Assembly: GCF_016827605.1 (NCBI RefSeq)
Contig: NZ_JAEPJQ010000001.1
Location: forward strand, 744,001 to 808,000
Direction of reading: 5' to 3'
Source: Hyunsoonleella ulvae
GTDB taxonomy: Bacteria > Bacteroidota > Bacteroidia > Flavobacteriales > Flavobacteriaceae
Length of the DNA stretch: 64,000 bases
Shown here: positions 10,199 through 19,027 of the stretch, in pieces
How the letters are laid out: every line of letters begins with the position of its first letter
Position numbering within the stretch: position 1 is the first letter of the stretch
Program-made: the position numbers and the translations under genes
Notes under the pieces: generated by a model
Told to the model about the DNA's origin: nothing
Database searches by the model: none
Seen by the model: the letters and a program-made list of their open reading frames with translations, nothing else

Positions 10199-10274
10199 AA
10201 AACGGACTTAACGGAGTTTATTAATTTATATTTTTTGAACTGCATTACCATTTAGCATTAAATTTTCAATGCTA

Positions 10275-10306
10275 TTTCCCCTGCTTAGAAGGGGTTAGGA
10301 GAAGCT
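10275..10306 (+). repeat. REP-like intergenic repeat, copy 2 (inverted to copy 1)
   Basis: TTTCCCCTGCTTAGAAGGGG followed by TTAGGAGAAGC matches copy 1 at about two thirds of positions but in opposite orientation, and ends 1 bp from the hmgA stop codon. The pair frames a 76-bp A+T-rich spacer between hmgA and hppD. Confidence 0.55.
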
Positions 10307-10307
10307 T

Positions 10308-11462
10308 CTACAACCATGATTTATGGTAGTTATCATCTGCTATTTTCATAGCTTCTTCTGTAACCATAAGTGGTTTAAAGGTATCTACCATAACTGCCAA
10401 CTCCTCTGTTTTGGTTTTTCCAATGCTACGCTCTGTTGCTCCTGGATGAGGGCCATGTGGTATACCTGCTGGATGTAAAGAGATATGCCCTGCTTCTACA
10501 TCGTTTCTACTCATAAAATCACCATCTACATAATACAACACCTCATCACTATCGATATTACTGTGATTATATGGTGCTGGTATGGATTGGGGATGATAAT
10601 CGTATAACCTTGGTACAAAGCTACATACCACAAAAGCATCTGTTTCAAAGGTTTGATGTACTGGCGGCGGTTGGTGTATACGCCCTGTTATAGGTTCGAA
10701 ATCGTGTATAGAAAAGGCATATGGATAATTGTAACCATCATACCCAACAACATCAAATGGGTGTGACGCGTATATCATTTCAATGATATCATCTTGCTTT
10801 TTAACCTTTATTAAAAACTCTCCAGATTCGTTATGGGTTTCTAACTCATATGGCCTTCTTATATCACGTTCGCAAAATGGTGAATGCTCCAAAAGCTGGC
10901 CAAACCAGTTTCTGTAACGTTTTGGTGTATAAATTGGTCTTTTTGACTCCACTATAAACAACCGATTATCTTCAGTATTAAAGTCTATTTTGTAAATAAT
11001 CCCTCTTGGAATCAGCAGATAATCGCCATATTTAAAATCGATATTACCAAACATCGTTCTTAATTTCCCTGTGCCTTTATGCACAAAAATCAGCTCGTCT
11101 GCATTGGTATTCTTATAAAAGTAATCTTGGATTGATTGCTTTGGAGCCGCTAATATTATAGCACAATCACTATTAACTAAAACTGTTTTTCTACTTTCTA
11201 AAAAATCGTTTTCTGGCACAACTTTAAAGCCTTTAAGCTTATAAGACTTTATATTATTGGCCTGGGCTATTTTTGGGGCCACACTGTATTGGCTTTTTAT
11301 AGCTTTTACTTGTGTTGGCCGTTGCTCATGATAACTATTTGTATACATCCCATCAAAACCAATGGTGCCAAATAGCTGCTCGTAGTACAAGCTCCCATCT
11401 GGTTTTCTAAACTGGGTATGTCGTTTTGGGGGAATACTCCCTAATTTATGATAAAATGGCAT
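10308..11462 (-). CDS. hmgA: Homogentisate 1,2-dioxygenase
   Basis: Non-heme iron ring-cleaving enzyme turning homogentisate into maleylacetoacetate. The 384 residues are somewhat shorter than the proteobacterial or human enzyme (about 430-445). The cupin core is complete, with PYNHSNIDSDEVLYYVDGDF and the HPAGIPHGPHPG metal-binding segment near the C-terminus, plus RGIIYKI and DVVGYDGYNYPYAFSI. It is the promoter-proximal gene of the hmgA-hppD pair. A -7-like box and a dyad lie just upstream (11480-11517). Confidence 0.94.
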   Translation of the reverse strand: MPFYHKLGSIPPKRHTQFRKPDGSLYYEQLFGTIGFDGMYTNSYHEQRPTQVKAIKSQYSVAPKIAQANNIKSYKLKGFKVVPENDFLESRKTVLVNSDCAIILAAPKQSIQDYFYKNTNADELIFVHKGTGKLRTMFGNIDFKYGDYLLIPRGIIYKIDFNTEDNRLFIVESKRPIYTPKRYRNWFGQLLEHSPFCERDIRRPYELETHNESGEFLIKVKKQDDIIEMIYASHPFDVVGYDGYNYPYAFSIHDFEPITGRIHQPPPVHQTFETDAFVVCSFVPRLYDYHPQSIPAPYNHSNIDSDEVLYYVDGDFMSRNDVEAGHISLHPAGIPHGPHPGATERSIGKTKTEELAVMVDTFKPLMVTEEAMKIADDNYHKSWL

Positions 11463-11479
11463 TTTTCTAATTTTTAGCG

Positions 11480-11517
11480 TAACCTTATAATAGGTTAACC
11501 GAATGATACTAAAGATA
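11480..11517 (-). promoter_or_regulatory. Candidate hmgA promoter -7 box with operator-like dyad
   Basis: On the minus strand TATCTTTA (11517-11510) fits the Bacteroidota -7 consensus TAnnTTTG/A. Between it and the hmgA ATG lies TAACCT-6 nt-AGGTTA (11480-11497), overlapping the palindrome GGTTAACC (11493-11500). A dyad at the expected transcript start would suit a repressor. The regulator is unknown. Confidence 0.45.
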
Positions 11518-11901
11518 ATAAATTAAAAAGATTATGTCTTTCTGGTAAAGACAAAAATGCCTGCTTATTCAGGATTTCTCTTGATAAGGTAATGAAGAAA
11601 TTGTAGTAAATCTTTAAATAAAAGCTCCATATCTATACAAATATCGTAAAAAAAATGGAACTACTTAAACCTTCGCTCTATTACCTACTGATAAACAAAG
11701 GCGTAGAGGTATATGCTTTTTGTTGGTAAATGAGCACCCTGCAAAGTACTGGGGCTCCTCACAGAGGGCGACTAGCGAAAGCCTACCGGCAGGCATTACC
11801 GAACATCTGCCCTGAGATTACCGAAAGGTTGTGGTAGCGACAAAAAACAACCTCTTGAAATAAAACACCCTAAAGACAGAACAATAGAAATACTTTTTTA
11901 A
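11518..11901. other. Gene-free interval with G+C-rich block
   Basis: This is the largest gap without a convincing gene. The first 130 bp are ordinary A+T-rich sequence. From about 11735 to 11850 the composition jumps well above 50% G+C and includes the palindrome GCCTACCGGCAGGC (11783-11796). Two short frames exist on the plus strand (24 codons from 11655, then immediately 35 codons from 11730), but nothing recognisable is encoded. It may be a structured RNA, an extended repeat or decayed DNA; I cannot choose. The last 50 bp before the patatin gene stop are A+T-rich again. Confidence 0.5.
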
Positions 11902-14142
11902 TTAAAACCAGAAGCCTACATTAAAATACCAAACACTATCATTTTGTTCTGGAGAGTAGCTGTATTTTATTTGGATAGGTCCAAAAAAGCTATCTATGGC
12001 ATACCCTAAAGCGTAACCTCTGTAATCTGGCAACGTAAACCATTCCCCTGTTTCGAATATATCATCTTCTATGTTTGCCCAGTTTCCTTCTAAGGTAAGA
12101 TGATGTTTACTAAAGATTTCGTAGTCCAGACTTAAACCTGCTTTTACATAGCTATTTCCAGTCAAGGCAATAAAATCGTAACCATAAAACGGAATAAAGT
12201 TATTAATAAGATTGTTACCATAACCACCAAGAGCAAAGTCTAAGGTTGTTGTAGATTTATCTCCAAATTTAAAACCGCCACCAGCTGTCCAATTAAGTGA
12301 AAGTCTTGGGGCAACAGTTACCGCATAACCTATATCTGCCTTTGCTATAGAAAAGCTATCAAAACCCTCGTTGAAGTGAGATGCAAATAAGTACATATGT
12401 AGATCACCGTTAAAATACACGCCTTTTTTTGGAAAATATTTATTATCGTAGGTATCTAGTTCTAAGTTTCCAAATACACTAAAATAATCTGTTCTCTCAA
12501 ATAAAAACGCATCTTGGTTTGTATTGGCTATGGTTTCTGATTTTATTTCTAAGCGTTTATGTTCTGCCCCTAGACTTAGTCCAAAATCTTTCCTAAACAA
12601 GGTTTTTAGGTAAAACTGATTGGTTTGGTCTTGCAACAACACATCTATTTGATTTAACCCAGTTCCTGTAATTTGGGTATCATCTAGTAGCAATTGGGCA
12701 CTTATGCCTTTTCTAAATTGATTATAACGCGAACGTAGACCTATGCTCCAGTAAAACCCTTTATCGATTAAATACTCAAAATTATAGCGTACATTATCTC
12801 CAAGTATAAAATCCAAGGAAACTATATCATTATTAAAAAACAATCGCTTTTTAGTAAGATTTATTAGGGCTGCGCTTTTATATAGATCATCGTAATGCCC
12901 TCCTAGTTTAATAAACGTAGTGGTTTTGTTTTCTCTTACATCGGCAACCAAATCAAACTCACTATGTAACGCTGAAGGTATGAGTCTATAATGAAAGGCA
13001 TCAAAATTGTTAGTTGCAACTACGTTATTTACGCCATTAGCAAAATCGCTATACGCAACTTTTTCGTGTCCTTTTAGTTTTAATTTTCCTAAGATATAAG
13101 CACGCGTATATTTTTCATTACCGTTTATGTAAATATTTTTAATAAACAAACTGTCTCTTACCTTTTTAGTAATGCTTTTATTATCTGGTTTAGGTGTAAC
13201 ATGCACTGCATTTTGTAGAGCCTCTAATTTATCTATAGCTGCTCTTTCTCCGTTTGCGATAATTTTATTGCCTTCATTGAACGACACTACATTAAAATCT
13301 TTAATATCGGGGCGAATATAAATATCGGTTTTACCCGATTTTGTCTTCATATCTTTAATTGTTCTGAAATTATTGATTTGAATAAGTACATCTGGTGCTG
13401 ATGTTAACTCTTCTCTTGAGAGTAAATCATCTTGAACATCAACTCCTATTATTATATCCATACCCTTGGCTTTAAGTTCATGTATGGGATAATTATTTAC
13501 TACACCACCATCTATTAATATTTGATTGCCAATTTTCACAGGTTGAAACAGTGATGGTAAAGCACCACTTGCCATAACTGCTTGAGTTAAGTTACCTTGC
13601 TCTAGTTGCACCTGTTGCCCAGTTTCAACGTTTGTTGCGATACAAAAAAATGGAATTGGTAGCTTTTCAAAATCATTTACAGCACTTACGTGAAGTAATA
13701 ATTTTGACAACAAATTATAGGTGTTTTGTCCTCTTGAAAGTGCTGAAGGTAGTTTTACTTTTAAATTATCAAAAGGCAAAGTTATGGCGTATCGTTCTGA
13801 ATTGTTACGTTCGTAAAATGCTTTGGAAGCCCTTGGTAAATCATCACTAATTATTTTGTCAAAATCTATATTGTTAAAAATAGAGTCCAGTTCTTTTCCG
13901 GTGTAATCACTTGCATACAATGCTCCAACAATGGCTCCCATGCTGGTGCCTGCCACATAATCTACTTTAACACCAAGACTATCTAAGACCTTTAAAGCAC
14001 CTATATGTGCCAAACCTTTTGCGCCTCCACCACTTAACACTAAACCTACTTTGGGTTGAGGTTTTTCCTCTAGATTGCTTTGCGCTTTTGCGGAAAACAT
14101 TACAAATAGAAATAGGGTCAATATGATTGGTTTTGGATTCAT
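11902..14142 (-). CDS. Patatin-like phospholipase fused to BamA/TamA-like outer-membrane barrel
   Basis: A 746-residue type Vd (PlpD-like) autotransporter candidate. After a signal peptide (ending SAKAQ) comes a patatin lipase domain (about 31-300), with the oxyanion loop SGGGAKGLAHIGAL, nucleophile Ser67 in GTSMG and catalytic Asp211 in DGGVVNNYP. A POTRA-like segment (about 330-400, IKNIYINGNEKYTRAYILGK) and a C-terminal 16-strand-type barrel ending in FNVGFWF follow. All lipase residues are present, so it should be active at the cell surface or in the outer membrane. It is followed downstream by the hmgA unit and preceded by a small membrane protein gene 3 bp away. Confidence 0.92.
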   Translation of the reverse strand: MNPKPIILTLFLFVMFSAKAQSNLEEKPQPKVGLVLSGGGAKGLAHIGALKVLDSLGVKVDYVAGTSMGAIVGALYASDYTGKELDSIFNNIDFDKIISDDLPRASKAFYERNNSERYAITLPFDNLKVKLPSALSRGQNTYNLLSKLLLHVSAVNDFEKLPIPFFCIATNVETGQQVQLEQGNLTQAVMASGALPSLFQPVKIGNQILIDGGVVNNYPIHELKAKGMDIIIGVDVQDDLLSREELTSAPDVLIQINNFRTIKDMKTKSGKTDIYIRPDIKDFNVVSFNEGNKIIANGERAAIDKLEALQNAVHVTPKPDNKSITKKVRDSLFIKNIYINGNEKYTRAYILGKLKLKGHEKVAYSDFANGVNNVVATNNFDAFHYRLIPSALHSEFDLVADVRENKTTTFIKLGGHYDDLYKSAALINLTKKRLFFNNDIVSLDFILGDNVRYNFEYLIDKGFYWSIGLRSRYNQFRKGISAQLLLDDTQITGTGLNQIDVLLQDQTNQFYLKTLFRKDFGLSLGAEHKRLEIKSETIANTNQDAFLFERTDYFSVFGNLELDTYDNKYFPKKGVYFNGDLHMYLFASHFNEGFDSFSIAKADIGYAVTVAPRLSLNWTAGGGFKFGDKSTTTLDFALGGYGNNLINNFIPFYGYDFIALTGNSYVKAGLSLDYEIFSKHHLTLEGNWANIEDDIFETGEWFTLPDYRGYALGYAIDSFFGPIQIKYSYSPEQNDSVWYFNVGFWF

Positions 14143-14145
14143 TTT

Positions 14146-14427
14146 TTACAGATTCTTATTTACATAGATTCCCTTTCCTTTTGCTTTGACGTCCCTGATG
14201 ATTAGATATTTACCATTAGAAAAAACTATTTTAGCCTTACCTCGGTAAGAAGAAATATGTCCGTTTTCTATTCTAAAATTATTTTCACTTAACCAATCTC
14301 CTATATGAGTTCCTTCTCCATACTTCCATGTTTGCTTTTCAATGAAAAAACGTGTGTTTAAGTAAGTTAGTCCTAGACAAAAGATTATACTCAAACCTAA
14401 TAATATTTTGAGAAGTTTACTTCTCAT
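14146..14427 (-). CDS. Small single-pass membrane protein, unknown function
   Basis: I take the ATG at 14427 (MRSKLLKILLGLS), which gives 93 residues and an 11-bp overlap with the 3' end of uvrC. The longer frame to 14466 would run deeper into uvrC. One hydrophobic segment (about 5-23) precedes a small, mostly polar domain with WKYGEGTHIGDWLSENNFRI and several basic residues at the C-terminus. I do not recognise the family. Its tight placement between uvrC and the patatin gene argues that it is a real, co-transcribed gene. Confidence 0.65.
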   Translation of the reverse strand: MRSKLLKILLGLSIIFCLGLTYLNTRFFIEKQTWKYGEGTHIGDWLSENNFRIENGHISSYRGKAKIVFSNGKYLIIRDVKAKGKGIYVNKNL

Positions 14428-16210
14428 GATAATAACTATAAACCTTTTCCGCCCGAGACACTCCAACTACACCTTCCAATTCATCCAACTTTGCATGCGC
14501 CACACGCTTAGCTGATTTAAAGTGTTTCAACAATTCCACAACTGTTTTCTCACCAATACCTGGAATAGTTTCCAATTCTGTATTCAACGCATTTTTACTA
14601 CGTCTATTACGATGATGCTCTATACCAAAACGATGGGCTTCGTTTCGCAATTGCTGTATTATTTTTAATGTTTCACTTTTTTTGTCAAGATATAATGGAA
14701 TAGGATCGTTTGGATAAAATAATTCTTCCAATCGTTTTGCAATACCTATAATAGCAATTTTTCCTCTTAAACCTAATACATCCAAACTCTTTAATGCTGA
14801 TGACAACTGCCCTTTTCCGCCATCTATAATAATTAATTGTGGCAAGGGCTGGCCTTCTTCAAGCAAACGTTTGTAACGCCTATGTACTACTTCTTCCATT
14901 GAAGCAAAATCGTCTGGCCCTTCTACCGTTTTTATATTAAAATGGCGGTAATCTTTTTTACTTGGCTTCCCATTTTTAAATACCACACATGCTGCCACTG
15001 GGTTAGTACCTTGAATATTGGAATTATCAAAACACTCTATATGCCTTGGCTCCTCGCTTAATCGTAGATCGGCTTTCATTTGTGCCATAATACGGTTAGC
15101 ATGTCTATCTGGATCTACAATTTTCATTTGCTTAAAACGCTCCATCCTGTGATACTTTGCGTTTCGCAAGGATAAATCCACAATATGTTTTTTATCACCT
15201 AATTTGGGCACCGTTACCTTAACATTTTCTCCTAAATCTACCTTAAAAGGCACATATATTTCTTTGGAGTTAGAATTAAATCGCTGCCTTATTTCTGTTA
15301 TGGCTAACTCTAAAAGTTCTGCATCTGTTTCCTCCAACTTCTTTTTTATCTCTAAGGTATGCGAACGAATGATAGAACCATACGACAGCTGCAAGAAATT
15401 AACGTAACCATAACTTTCGTCACTAGTAATAGAAAACACATCTACATTACTAATTTTAGGATTTACAATGGTAGATTTTGCTTGATAGTTTTCTAGAACC
15501 TCTATTTTCTCCTTTATTTTTTGTGCCTCCTCAAATTGCATATTTTCGGCATAAACCTTCATTTGGTTTTTAAACTGAGATAAAGAATCTTTAAAATTCC
15601 CTTTTATAATCTGCTTTATCGCTTTTATATTGCTGTGATAGGCTCCTTCGGATTCTAACCCTTCACAAGGGCCCTTGCAATTTCCTAAATGATATTCTAA
15701 ACACACTTTATATTTACCAGCCTCTACTTTTTCTTGACTTAAATTATAATTGCACGTGCGTAACGCATATAAGCCTTTAATTAAGTCTAGCAAGGTCTTT
15801 ACGGTTTTCATACTGGTATATGGCCCAAAATATTCGCTACCATCTTTAAACACACGTCTGGTGGAAAACACTCTTGGGAAACGTTCGTTCTTTACACAAA
15901 TCCATGGGTAAGATTTGTCGTCTTTTAACATCACATTGTAACGAGGCTGATACTTTTTTATGAGATTGTTTTCTAAAAGTAACGCATCGGTTTCGGTTTC
16001 TACCACTATATGCTTTATGCTCGCTATTTTTTTTACTAATACTCTAGTTTTTCCGTATTCGTGGTTCTTGGTAAAGTAAGAGCTTACCCGCTTCTTTAAG
16101 TTTTTGGCTTTCCCTACGTATATTAGTGTATTATCCTTATCGTAGTATTGATATACTCCAGGCTGATTTGGTAAGGTTTTTAACTGTATCTCTAAGTTGG
16201 GGGTATCCAT
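14417..16210 (-). CDS. uvrC: Excinuclease ABC subunit C
   Basis: DNA repair endonuclease making both incisions with UvrAB in nucleotide excision repair. The 597 residues show all modules in order: GIY-YIG nuclease (about 14-95, PGVYQYYDKDNTLIYVGKAK), a Cys-rich segment CLEYHLGNCKGPCEG, the UVR motif (AENMQFEEAQKIKEKIEVL), the RNase H-like second nuclease (ECFDNSNIQGTNPVAACVVF, IIIDGGKGQL), and tandem helix-hairpin-helix at the end. Length matches the family. It is transcribed divergently from rimK. Confidence 0.97.
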   Translation of the reverse strand: MDTPNLEIQLKTLPNQPGVYQYYDKDNTLIYVGKAKNLKKRVSSYFTKNHEYGKTRVLVKKIASIKHIVVETETDALLLENNLIKKYQPRYNVMLKDDKSYPWICVKNERFPRVFSTRRVFKDGSEYFGPYTSMKTVKTLLDLIKGLYALRTCNYNLSQEKVEAGKYKVCLEYHLGNCKGPCEGLESEGAYHSNIKAIKQIIKGNFKDSLSQFKNQMKVYAENMQFEEAQKIKEKIEVLENYQAKSTIVNPKISNVDVFSITSDESYGYVNFLQLSYGSIIRSHTLEIKKKLEETDAELLELAITEIRQRFNSNSKEIYVPFKVDLGENVKVTVPKLGDKKHIVDLSLRNAKYHRMERFKQMKIVDPDRHANRIMAQMKADLRLSEEPRHIECFDNSNIQGTNPVAACVVFKNGKPSKKDYRHFNIKTVEGPDDFASMEEVVHRRYKRLLEEGQPLPQLIIIDGGKGQLSSALKSLDVLGLRGKIAIIGIAKRLEELFYPNDPIPLYLDKKSETLKIIQQLRNEAHRFGIEHHRNRRSKNALNTELETIPGIGEKTVVELLKHFKSAKRVAHAKLDELEGVVGVSRAEKVYSYYHEK

Positions 16211-16215
16211 ATCTG

Positions 16216-16223
16216 TAAAGGTA
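16216..16223 (-). promoter_or_regulatory. uvrC -7 promoter box
   Basis: TACCTTTA on the minus strand fits TAnnTTTG/A and lies 5 bp upstream of the uvrC ATG. Transcription would therefore begin at or next to the start codon, giving a leaderless or near-leaderless message, which is common in this phylum. Confidence 0.5.
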
Positions 16224-16283
16224 TATTAAATCGTGAAAACCTAAAAAATTCCTTATTGTTTTTGTTATCTTGCACATAGAGAT

Positions 16284-16377
16284 AAGTGCCTAGAATTTAA
16301 AGTACGCTATAGCGCCTAAAGTTAAAAGTAATGCGTAGCAAACTTTAAATACTTGTGACTTTACTCTTTAAGCACTT
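16284..16377 (+). promoter_or_regulatory. Nested inverted repeats in the rimK leader
   Basis: The 169-bp gap before rimK contains an outer pair AAGTGC/GCACTT (16284/16372), an inner 9-bp pair ATTTAAAGT/ACTTTAAAT (16295/16342) and a palindrome CGCTATAGCG (16305-16314). They nest, so the transcript could fold into one branched structure ending next to the start codon. It could be a cis-regulator or merely a degenerate intergenic repeat. Confidence 0.4.
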
Positions 16378-16379
16378 TT

Positions 16380-17255
16380 ATGAACATAGTTATACTCTCC
16401 AGAAATGCAAATTTATATTCTACCAACAGGCTTGTTGAGGAGGGAGAACACCGTGGACACGATATGGAAGTTATCGACCCATTGAAGTGTGACATTATTA
16501 TTGAAAAAGAAAAGCCTACCATTTTTTACAAAGACCGTTATTTGGATTATGTAGATGCTATTATCCCCAGAATTGGTGCTTCTGTTACCTTTTTTGGCTG
16601 TGCAGTAGTTCGCCAATTTGAAATGATGAATGTATTTACCTCTGTAACTTCTGATGCCATTATTCGTTCTCGTGATAAACTACGTAGCTTTCAGCGTTTA
16701 TCTAAAGCGGGCATTGGCATGCCTAAAACAGTATTTACCAATTACTCTAGAGACGTTGAAAAGGTGTTATCGCATGTAGGTGGCACTCCTGTAATTATAA
16801 AACTTTTAGAGGGCACACAAGGGCTTGGCGTGGTTTTAGCTGAAACCAAAAATGCTGCTGAATCTGTTCTAGAGGCTTTTAACGGACTTCAAGCCCGTGC
16901 TTTGGTCCAGGAATATATTGGCGAGGCCAAAGGTGCCGACTTAAGAGCTCTGGTAGTTGATGGCCATGTTGTGGGTGCCATGAAACGCCAAGGAAAAGAA
17001 GGAGAGTTTCGCTCTAATTTACATCGTGGAGGATCGGCCGAGATAGTAAAGCTTACCGAAGCCGAAATAAAGGTAGCCATGAAAGCGTCTCGTGCTTTAA
17101 AGCTTCCTGTTTGTGGTGTAGACATGCTACAGTCCAACCGTGGACCTTTACTTTTAGAGGTAAATTCTACGCCAGGTCTGGAAGGCATAGAAGGTGCCAC
17201 TGGAAAAAATATAGCCAGAAGCATTATAACTTACATTGAAAGAAATAGACATTAG
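16380..17255 (+). CDS. rimK: RimK-type ATP-grasp ligase (ribosomal protein S6 glutamate ligase)
   Basis: Predicted to add glutamate residues to the C-terminus of ribosomal protein S6 using ATP. The 291 residues match RimK length. ATP-grasp features are visible: [39 protein letters not shown], the [11 protein letters not shown] loop, and the metal-binding ending [25 protein letters not shown] given here in two parts (CGVDML..., [12 protein letters not shown]). An N-terminal pre-ATP-grasp domain starts [17 protein letters not shown]. The next gene, 49 bp on, is an aspartoacylase-like zinc enzyme, a known partner in several phyla. The actual acceptor protein is inferred from the family. Confidence 0.92.
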   Translation: MNIVILSRNANLYSTNRLVEEGEHRGHDMEVIDPLKCDIIIEKEKPTIFYKDRYLDYVDAIIPRIGASVTFFGCAVVRQFEMMNVFTSVTSDAIIRSRDKLRSFQRLSKAGIGMPKTVFTNYSRDVEKVLSHVGGTPVIIKLLEGTQGLGVVLAETKNAAESVLEAFNGLQARALVQEYIGEAKGADLRALVVDGHVVGAMKRQGKEGEFRSNLHRGGSAEIVKLTEAEIKVAMKASRALKLPVCGVDMLQSNRGPLLLEVNSTPGLEGIEGATGKNIARSIITYIERNRH

Positions 17256-17304
17256 CATCTAAATTCCAAACAATAAAATATCAACATCTAAAAAGCAACG
17301 CTTA

Positions 17305-18276
17305 ATGACTGTAGAAAAAACACCTTTAATTATTCTAGGCACCGAAGTACAACCTGGAGAAACCAAAGAGGTTAATTTTGATGTTGCTAATCTGCATACT
17401 GCATCTCCAGTAAATGTACCTGTGATTATTAGTCGGTCTAAAAAAGCAGGTCCTACGGTTTTATTTACTGCTGGTATTCATGGGGATGAAGTTAACGGTG
17501 TTGAAATTATTCGTCAGCTTATCGCCAAGGGCATCAACCAACCTAAAATAGGAACTATAATTTGCATGCCAGTTATTAATATTTTTGGATTCATAAATTT
17601 AAAACGTGAGTTTCCTGATGGCAGAGACCTCAATCGTGTTTTCCCAGGCAGCACCAATGGTTCTTTGGCTAGTCGTGTGGCACATAAGCTGATACACGAG
17701 GTAGTGCCTCATGCAGATTTAATTATCGATTTTCACACTGGGGGCTCAGGGCGATTTAATGCTCCTCAGCTAAGATATACCAAAGACCAAAAACATCTTA
17801 ACGCATTAGCTGAAGTGTTTGGAGCACCTTTTGTATTATACTCCAAAAACTTAACCAAATCCTTCAGAACTACATGTTCTAAACTGGGGAAAGATTTATT
17901 ACTTTTTGAAGGTGGCAAATCCTTTCATATAGACGATGTTGTAACTAATTCGGGTGTAAATGGTTCTAAACGGTTATTGAAACATTTGGGCATGTTAAAA
18001 ACAGTTTTTAAAGCTTCTAAACCAAAAAAGAAATGTGTTTTTATTGAAGAAAGCAAATGGCAACGTGCCAAGTACTCTGGAATGTTTAAAGCTTCTATCC
18101 CCGTAGGTTCTCAAGTAGAAAAGGAGGATATCATTGGAAATATTACCGACCCCTATGGGAAGTTTAATTATTTTGTTAGGGCGCAAAGCTCTGGTTTTGT
18201 AATCAATGTTAATGAACTACCAATAGTGTATCAAGGCGATGCGTTATTTCATATTTCTTCTGAAGTTAAAACTTAG
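17305..18276 (+). CDS. Succinylglutamate desuccinylase/aspartoacylase-family zinc enzyme
   Basis: A 323-residue M14-like zinc hydrolase. The zinc site is clear: GIHGDEVNG (His and Glu ligands) and DFHTGGSGR (third His), with the substrate-binding Arg in GRDLNRVFPG. The C-terminal beta-domain (residues about 230-320, YSGMFKASIPVGSQV) is typical of the AstE/AspA clan. It shares a strand and a 49-bp gap with rimK. A role in trimming or hydrolysing a RimK-made glutamyl modification is attractive but is inference. AstE itself is unlikely, since no arginine succinyltransferase genes are nearby. Confidence 0.88.
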   Translation: MTVEKTPLIILGTEVQPGETKEVNFDVANLHTASPVNVPVIISRSKKAGPTVLFTAGIHGDEVNGVEIIRQLIAKGINQPKIGTIICMPVINIFGFINLKREFPDGRDLNRVFPGSTNGSLASRVAHKLIHEVVPHADLIIDFHTGGSGRFNAPQLRYTKDQKHLNALAEVFGAPFVLYSKNLTKSFRTTCSKLGKDLLLFEGGKSFHIDDVVTNSGVNGSKRLLKHLGMLKTVFKASKPKKKCVFIEESKWQRAKYSGMFKASIPVGSQVEKEDIIGNITDPYGKFNYFVRAQSSGFVINVNELPIVYQGDALFHISSEVKT

Positions 18277-18363
18277 TATTCATGTTGGCAAAAAATAATT
18301 TGTCATCTCGAACAAGAAACAAGAAGACACCTTTCTCTCAACTACAATATTTATATCGCTTTT

Positions 18364-18930
18364 ATGACTAAAAAAGAACTCAGAAAAAAATATAAAACCC
18401 TTCGTTCTAAGCTTTCGGAAGATCAAATTCAGGATTATAGTATTGCCATTGCCAATCAATTATTGAATTTACCTATTTGGGATTACTCCTTTTACCATAT
18501 TTTTTTATCTATTGAAGAGCAAAAAGAGGTTAACACCGATTATATTTTAAACATCCTTTCTGGTAAGGATAAAAATGTTGTGATTTCCAAAAGTGATTTT
18601 AAAACGAATACATTGACCCACTATCTATTAACTGACAGTACAGTCATCAAAAAAAACAGCTATAATATTCCTGAACCTGTTGATGGTATTGAAATCTCAA
18701 ATAAAAAATTAGAAGTTGTTTTTATTCCTCTTTTAGCTTTTGATATACAGGGAAATCGTGTAGGCTATGGAAAAGGATTTTATGACATATTTTTAAGCAA
18801 ATGCAACCCTGAAACTATTAAAATTGGATTGTCGTTTTTTGAAGCTGAAAATAACATTGAAGATATTTTTGAGGGAGATATTGGGTTAGATTATTGTGTG
18901 ACTCCTTTTGAAATTATTTCGATTAAATGA
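18364..18930 (+). CDS. 5-formyltetrahydrofolate cyclo-ligase
   Basis: Converts 5-formyl-THF to 5,10-methenyl-THF with ATP, recycling the folate storage form. The 188 residues fit the family. Visible signatures are an N-terminal basic helix (KKELRKKYKTLRSKLS) and the nucleotide-binding GNRVGYGKGFYDIFL near the C-terminus. The ending DYCVTPFEIISIK matches the usual D-x-V-x-T-P close. The 87 bp upstream contain a decayed intergenic-repeat-like sequence. Identity is strong; gene names for this family vary, so I give none. Confidence 0.93.
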   Translation: MTKKELRKKYKTLRSKLSEDQIQDYSIAIANQLLNLPIWDYSFYHIFLSIEEQKEVNTDYILNILSGKDKNVVISKSDFKTNTLTHYLLTDSTVIKKNSYNIPEPVDGIEISNKKLEVVFIPLLAFDIQGNRVGYGKGFYDIFLSKCNPETIKIGLSFFEAENNIEDIFEGDIGLDYCVTPFEIISIK

Positions 18931-19027
18931 TGTATTTCATCGATTAAGTGCGAAAATATTTTTAACATATGTTAATTTTATGTTATGTTTACGGAAATTA
19001 TTGTCAAACTCTCACACTATACAGACA

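Noticed and set aside
11655-11837. Two consecutive tiny plus-strand frames in the G+C-rich gap
   Set aside because: No recognisable motif, signal or codon pattern. The block looks more like structured or repeat DNA than coding sequence.
18908-19027. Longer start for the PAS histidine kinase
   Set aside because: The added 40 codons overlap the cyclo-ligase gene, contain no domain and are unlike the rest of the protein. 19028 is the better start.
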